Origin: Styela clava
Lineage: Eukaryota > Chordata > Ascidiacea > Stolidobranchia > Styelidae
Direction of reading: 5' to 3'
NCBI RefSeq assembly: GCF_964204865.1
Contig: NC_135250.1
Coordinates: forward strand, 24,791,395-24,855,394
DNA length: 64,000 nucleotides
The first letter of the stretch is position 1. Each line of letters begins with the position of its first letter. Made by a program: the position numbers and the translations under genes. The notes beneath the pieces are model-generated. The model did no database searches, was not told the DNA's origin, and was given only the letters and a program-made list of their open reading frames with translations. Of this stretch, positions 62,101-64,000 are shown piece after piece.

Positions 62101-63854
62101 TTAAGAAGTTTATTGTGTATATCCTAAGATTTCCTCATCATAGATTCTCTGATCTTTTTTCTTTGATTATGTCTATGTTTGGTTATTGGCCCACATTTCA
62201 CTGTTTATCTTACTAACAGTTGCCTATTATGATAAACAGAGAAAGGTGGGGTAATAGTCAACTTATAGTGTTGCGACAGTAAATTTAGTGATATAAGTTT
62301 GTAAGGACAAATTGCGTGTAAAAAAGGAATCGAGCCACTGTGGCTTCAAGTTTATCTTCTATGTCCCATTGTTTGTTTATGATTTGGATACCTCAATCTG
62401 CATTTATTAGCAAAAATCTCATTTTAAATGAGTTATTGCTATCTATTTTTAGAATCCTGCGTGCAACTGATAAAATATTTAAAACCTGCTGCTTTTCCAA
62501 CACAATATCCGGTTGCATTCACTGCCTCGCCCAATCCCGAACATCGGATAACTTGTATTGATACTGTGCAGTTTCTGTTGGGTACCGGGGTAAAAGTTTG
62601 CGGCATTGATATGTTGAATGAGTCTATATGGAGAGACTGTATGTTCGATCTTGTTGCAATAGTCGTGCAATATTTCGTTACCTGGAAAATAGATGGATAA
62701 TTGAAATATATATATATATTCCGAGGACCTGTAACAAATAAACCTTAATTGAATAAGTATATAGTCGTAGTCGAAGTTTCTAGTAAGTATGAACCCTCTT
62801 GACTCTTGGATTACTCGTGGCGCTAAACCAGTGTGCCAATTACAGATAATGGACTTGGTTTCTGGGCCGCAGGAGATGTAGTGAATATCATTGGAGGATT
62901 AGCAAGTGAATACAAACAGAATAATTGGGTTCACATACTGAAATTGATGTACCGACCACAAGGAAAAAACATATGTTGCAGCATACACGGTCGCACGAAA
63001 AAGTCTTTGAACCCTTTTAAAAAGGTAATTTACAGCCTTAAACGCTAGTTTCGGCGCTAGTCTTGGTAGAAACACTAGAGTTCAGAATTCTGTAAATATT
63101 TCGGATTGATGAGTTTGAGGTATAAGTGGCTCGTTTTGCACATTACATTCAGGTAAGGATATTACGTGGGGGAATTGCGGTATTTATTTTTGCCAACGAT
63201 TCGTTACCTTCGCAGATATTTCCGACGTATATTTATTTATTTTATATCCATAAAAAATAGTCGTAATTTCAACAGGCACTAGTGGGCCGGATGAAACACT
63301 TCGGCGAGCCGTATCCTGCCCGCGGACCGTAATTAGCCCAACCGTGCGGTAAACCAAATGCGAATATGGCTTTAAATTTTATCTGAGGTAATCTATCAAA
63401 CTTCAATTTTAACGGACCGAAAGCATAGAAAGATTGGCTATCTCCACTTTAATACGATTTGATCTCACAACCAAACAGTCATGAAAACCTGCAAAGGCAC
63501 TTCTTTCAAGACCAGTTTACCCCGACCATTCAATGTTTGATTAATGAGAAAGAGTCCAAGCATGTAACCAGAATTTAATACTTCTTCGATGAGAAAAAAT
63601 TCACCCAACATGAACGTAAACTCAACAATATTGTCTCAGACTAAGTGGTCGTTTTTGTATTGCTCACGTTTTGCTCCACTCACTTTCAAATCTGTAACGG
63701 TTTCCGGTGCACTGTTATTCTGCCAAACCCATTGTATAAAACAGTCAGTTGATAATGTAGCAGATGACACGGATTCGGTTTCTCTATTTGTTGTTGCAGT
63801 TTCGTTGTCCGAATATTCGTAAAAACATATGTTTTCTGACACACAAGCTTCCAC
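58368..63854 (-). CDS. Second receptor gene: FN3 ectodomain related to the phosphatase receptor, short tyrosine-rich tail (5' part outside window)
   Basis: Eight exons seen: 63854-63684, 62681-62486, 61532-61427, 61076-60954, 60698-60528, 60396-60326, 59101-58931, 58504-58368. The gene continues past the right edge. The first six have lengths 171, 196, 106, 123, 171 and 71, exactly those of exons 28893-25624 in the phosphatase gene, with the same phases. Introns are also alignable in places (for example around 27250-27370 and 61690-61790), so the duplication is fairly recent. The last two exons encode a different membrane helix and a short cytoplasmic tail. No phosphatase exon follows. The expected product is a type I membrane receptor; whether it has the lectin and Ig domains cannot be seen here. 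Confidence 0.85.
59230..59556. mobile_element. hAT MITE, 327 bp
   Basis: Perfect 14 bp ends (CAGAGGCGTGCAAC and GTTGCACGCCTCTG) and a perfect 8 bp duplication GTTTAATG (59222-59229 and 59557-59564). A GGCCCGCGGGCC palindrome lies near the right end. It is in the intron just upstream of the transmembrane exon of the second receptor gene, and is part of why that intron (1224 bp) is longer than its counterpart in the phosphatase gene (343 bp). Confidence 0.92.
60326..63854 (-). CDS. Second receptor, FN3 and membrane-proximal ectodomain exons with furin-like site
   Basis: Six exons paralogous to those of the phosphatase receptor. Matching peptides include VEACVSENICFYEYSDNETA against [40 protein letters not shown] against [20 protein letters not shown], and [10 protein letters not shown] in both. 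The furin-like site is kept and slightly stronger (KKRRRRRD). Several N-x-S/T sites are present. The frame is open through all six and phases agree, so this is not an obvious pseudogene. The upstream end is cut by the window border. Confidence 0.87.
63270..63345. mobile_element. hAT terminus remnant
   Basis: Contains GCGAGCCGTATCCTGCCCGC then GGACCGTAATTAGCCCAACC, which reversed is a GGTTGGGCTAATTACGGTCC-type hAT end. It lies in an intron of the second receptor gene; the other end was not found. Confidence 0.4.
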
Positions 63855-64000
63855 CTGGTGCACATAAGAATATTGCTCTAGAAAATTTGCTCATAAAAAC
63901 ATATTCGCTAATAAGCTTATTATGATTGATTTGTGTTAAATATCGGACTTAGTAACGTTCTGACCCGTAGTATCAACGTAATTGATCAGTTGCATGATAA

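Overview
The window is eukaryotic, AT-rich metazoan DNA. Evidence: spliced genes with GT-AG introns, AATAAA signals, animal gene families (stomatin, a receptor tyrosine phosphatase with FN3, Ig and C-type lectin modules) and many hAT DNA transposons plus one Ty3/gypsy element. Exon and intron sizes fit an invertebrate. An ascidian-like genome is my best guess, but nothing here proves a species.

Layout. 1-769: broken hAT (ZMYM1-like) transposase fragment. 1918-7166: three tandem intronless stomatin-family genes, all on the minus strand, each followed by AATAAA. 7167-12441: intergenic DNA with small inverted-repeat elements and a complete 1.7 kb non-autonomous hAT element. 12763-34331 (minus): a receptor tyrosine phosphatase gene resolved into 32 exons: signal peptide, C-type lectin domain, Ig domain, FN3 domains, furin-like site, transmembrane helix, two phosphatase domains. 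Reading phase is continuous at every junction except one missing exon at the start of phosphatase domain 1. An 18-copy, 87 bp minisatellite lies 11 bp inside the intron after the lectin exons. 37003-52905: one 15.9 kb hAT transposon, defined by matching 12 bp ends and an 8 bp target duplication. It carries its own decayed transposase and three later insertions: a Ty3/gypsy element (39798-46960) with two LTRs of equal length that read the same, and two hAT elements. 53743-55960: a second copy of the 10698-12441 hAT family, itself hit by another hAT element. 58368 to beyond 63854 (minus): a second receptor gene whose six visible ectodomain exons match the phosphatase gene in length, phase and sequence, but which ends in a different transmembrane exon and a short tail with several tyrosines and no phosphatase domains.

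How the genes may work together. The two receptor genes look like a tandem pair with related ectodomains and different signalling ends: one a transmembrane phosphatase, the other a tyrosine-bearing tail that could be phosphorylated. This resembles paired immune or recognition receptors in other animals. That reading is inference: the sequence shows shared exons and divergent tails, not function. The stomatin trio is a separate cluster with no visible link to the receptors.
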